From Clostridiales bacterium UBA1758 (GTDB lineage: Bacteria; Bacillota; Clostridia; Oscillospirales; UBA1758), in contig DCHG01000047.1 in NCBI GenBank assembly GCA_002315595.1, positions 17,116 to 50,485 on the forward strand: a stretch of 33,370 bases of DNA. Reading direction: 5' to 3'. Positions 31,955 through 33,370 of the stretch are shown here, in pieces; within the stretch, counting starts at the first letter, position 1; each line of letters begins with the position of its first letter. The position numbers and the translations under genes were made by a program. The notes under the pieces are model-generated. The model ran no database searches. It was given only the letters and a program-made list of their open reading frames with translations, and was not told the origin of the DNA.

Positions 31955-33370
31955 GATAATTCTCCTTTAACTTCACACGGTCGTTTTTGCCGTTGGCATT
32001 TGCGGGAAGTGACTCCATGATCTTCCACACACCGGGGATCATATATTTTGGAATCCGCGTCTTCGCCGTTGCGACAAGTTGTGCCGCCGTCATTTCCGTT
32101 ACGCAGAAGCAAACGATCTCATCCTCGTCTTCATCAAAAATACAGACCGCGTCACTCACGCCGTCAATGGCGCAAACCGCCGTTTCAACCTCACCAAGTT
32201 CAATGCGATAGCCCATATGCTTGATTTGATGGTCTTTTCGCGAAACGAAAATGATGTTGCCATCCTCGTCAAGTCTGCCGAGATCACCCGTGCGGTAAAG
32301 GCGGTCGGGGTAGCGGGGATTCAGCGGATTTTGCACAAACGCCACCGCGTTTTTTTCATCATCGCCGAGATAGCCGATCGCCAAACCCGTTCCGCGAACG
32401 CAGATTTCCCCCTGTTTACCCGGGACTGCAAGACGATCGTCGTCGTCGATGAGCATTACTTCCATATTTTTACAGGCTTTCCCGATCGGAATGATCTCAT
32501 CATCACGATACTCGCGTGTGATCGGGAAATAGGTACAGTCCACGGTGACCTCCGTCGGTCCGTAGAGGTTGATATACATGGTATCGGGCATTGCCTTCCG
32601 CCAGAGATTGAGGTGGCTTGCCTGCAACGCTTCGCCACCGAGAATGACTTTTTTTACCGATCGGAACGGTTCGCGTTCCAAAATTCCCGATGTTGCGATG
32701 ATACGAAACGCCGACGTCGCCCAAATGAGTGCCGTAACGGAATGTTCATTGAGATATGCCGAAAGAAGTTTCGGGAAACTGAAAAACTTCTGCGGCAAAA
32801 TATGCACTGTTGCGCCGCATTTCAGCGCAGTATAGAGATTTTTGACCGACAGATCAAAATAAAACGGAGCCTGATTGGCAAGCACATCGTTTTCGTCCAG
32901 TCCGCAGGTGTCGTCCATCCATTCGATGAAGTCAATCACATTTCGGTGCGATATCAAAATGCCCTTTGGCTTTCCCGTGGAGCCGGAGGTAAAGATCGTG
33001 TAAAGCGGATCAATGTCCAACACGCCGTCCCGACGCGCCTGCAATTCATTCAAATCGAATACGGTGTCGCTTTCGAGCGAAATTTTAATCAAAGGTGCAA
33101 GTCCCGAAAACTGCGAAGCGACCTTTTCGTCCTTTTTCGCATATAGGATCGCCGCCGGTGCAACCTGCGTCAGAATGGATTTCATGCGGTCGATCGGCAT
33201 TTTCACATCGACCGGCACATAACAACAACCCGCCTGCACCGCGCCCATAAAACCGACCACCGGGAACACCGTCCGATCGGTCATAATCGCAATAAAGTCA
33301 TTCTTTTTCGTTATCGGCAGAAGTTTCTGTCCGATTTCACGGGACAGTGAGAGAAGTTCCGCAAAGGTGA
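31941..33370 (-). CDS. Amino acid adenylation enzyme (DltA-like), start beyond the window
   Basis: Open to the right edge; about 475 residues are visible, including 28 upstream of the first internal Met at 33284 that match the AMP-binding N terminus (TFAELLSLSREIG). Using that Met as residue 1, motifs are TSGSTGKPKG (99-108), FDLSV with Asp144 (amino-group contact), NLYGPTEVT (A5), YRTGDLGRLDEDG, KHMGYRIELGE and the catalytic Lys in NANGKNDR. It should activate an amino acid as AMP ester and load it on the carrier protein encoded downstream. At the position of the D-Ala-selecting Cys of DltA it has Gly216. Probably 25-30 residues are missing. Confidence 0.92.
   Translation of the reverse strand, partial: TFAELLSLSREIGQKLLPITKKNDFIAIMTDRTVFPVVGFMGAVQAGCCYVPVDVKMPIDRMKSILTQVAPAAILYAKKDEKVASQFSGLAPLIKISLESDTVFDLNELQARRDGVLDIDPLYTIFTSGSTGKPKGILISHRNVIDFIEWMDDTCGLDENDVLANQAPFYFDLSVKNLYTALKCGATVHILPQKFFSFPKLLSAYLNEHSVTALIWATSAFRIIATSGILEREPFRSVKKVILGGEALQASHLNLWRKAMPDTMYINLYGPTEVTVDCTYFPITREYRDDEIIPIGKACKNMEVMLIDDDDRLAVPGKQGEICVRGTGLAIGYLGDDEKNAVAFVQNPLNPRYPDRLYRTGDLGRLDEDGNIIFVSRKDHQIKHMGYRIELGEVETAVCAIDGVSDAVCIFDEDEDEIVCFCVTEMTAAQLVATAKTRIPKYMIPGVWKIMESLPANANGKNDRVKLKENYLAER

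Noticed and set aside
32079..33146. Plus-strand reading frame of 355 codons
   Set aside because: It is antisense to the adenylation enzyme, whose motifs are all intact on the other strand.

Overview
The window reads as an ordinary chromosomal segment of a Gram-positive anaerobe, most likely class Clostridia (Bacillota). The reasons are: strong AGGAGG-type ribosome sites; frequent TTG starts; standard code with TGA stops; a YtvI/AI-2E-type membrane protein; an M18 aminopeptidase; and a DltA/DltB/DltC-like envelope module. No rRNA, tRNA, CRISPR array, insertion sequence or phage gene is visible. No gene-free stretch exceeds about 260 bases.

Layout. (1) 1-7651, minus strand: one tightly packed operon read from about 7622 down to a terminator at 142-168. 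It runs CPBP membrane protease, ABC-F ATPase, flavodoxin-like protein, prfA, tsaC/sua5, coaE, M18 aminopeptidase. The start of another minus-strand gene is cut by the left edge. (2) 7766-17099, plus strand: a ten-gene cation/proton antiporter operon of Mrp/Mbh type. Its order is E, F, G, MbhD-like, MbhE-MrpB fusion, C, then four NuoL/M/N-type antiporter subunits. It has its own promoter and terminator and no hydrogenase or NADH dehydrogenase genes. (3) 17102-19558, plus strand: a two-gene unit of a DUF58 protein and a DUF4129-like membrane protein. (4) 19558-23965, minus strand: cysteine synthase-like enzyme, DEAD-box helicase, a histidine phosphatase fused to a GNAT acetyltransferase, a sirtuin, and an alkyltransferase-like DNA-repair protein. 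(5) 24045-27503, plus strand: AI-2E/YtvI-family membrane protein, FAD oxidoreductase, D-2-hydroxyacid dehydrogenase. (6) 27506-33370, minus strand, entering from the right edge: an adenylation enzyme, a tandem GNAT protein, an acyl carrier protein, an MBOAT acyltransferase, and a fused SGNH/polysaccharide deacetylase.

Two systems deserve attention. The antiporter operon repeats the gene order of the ion-pumping half of archaeal membrane-bound hydrogenase, but puts three more proton-channel subunits where the hydrogenase genes would be. All four channel subunits keep the expected Glu/Lys/His residues. The last cluster looks like a dlt operon (activation, carrier, membrane transfer). However, the DltD position is taken by an SGNH domain fused to a PgaB/IcaB-like deacetylase, an extra GNAT gene is wired in by overlapping reading frames, and the adenylation enzyme has Gly where DltA has its D-alanine-selecting Cys. 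Together these suggest an envelope polymer decorated with something other than, or in addition to, D-alanine.

Minor themes are a sirtuin directly overlapping an acetyltransferase fusion, two bidirectional terminators between convergent units, and several TTG starts defined by good Shine-Dalgarno spacing.
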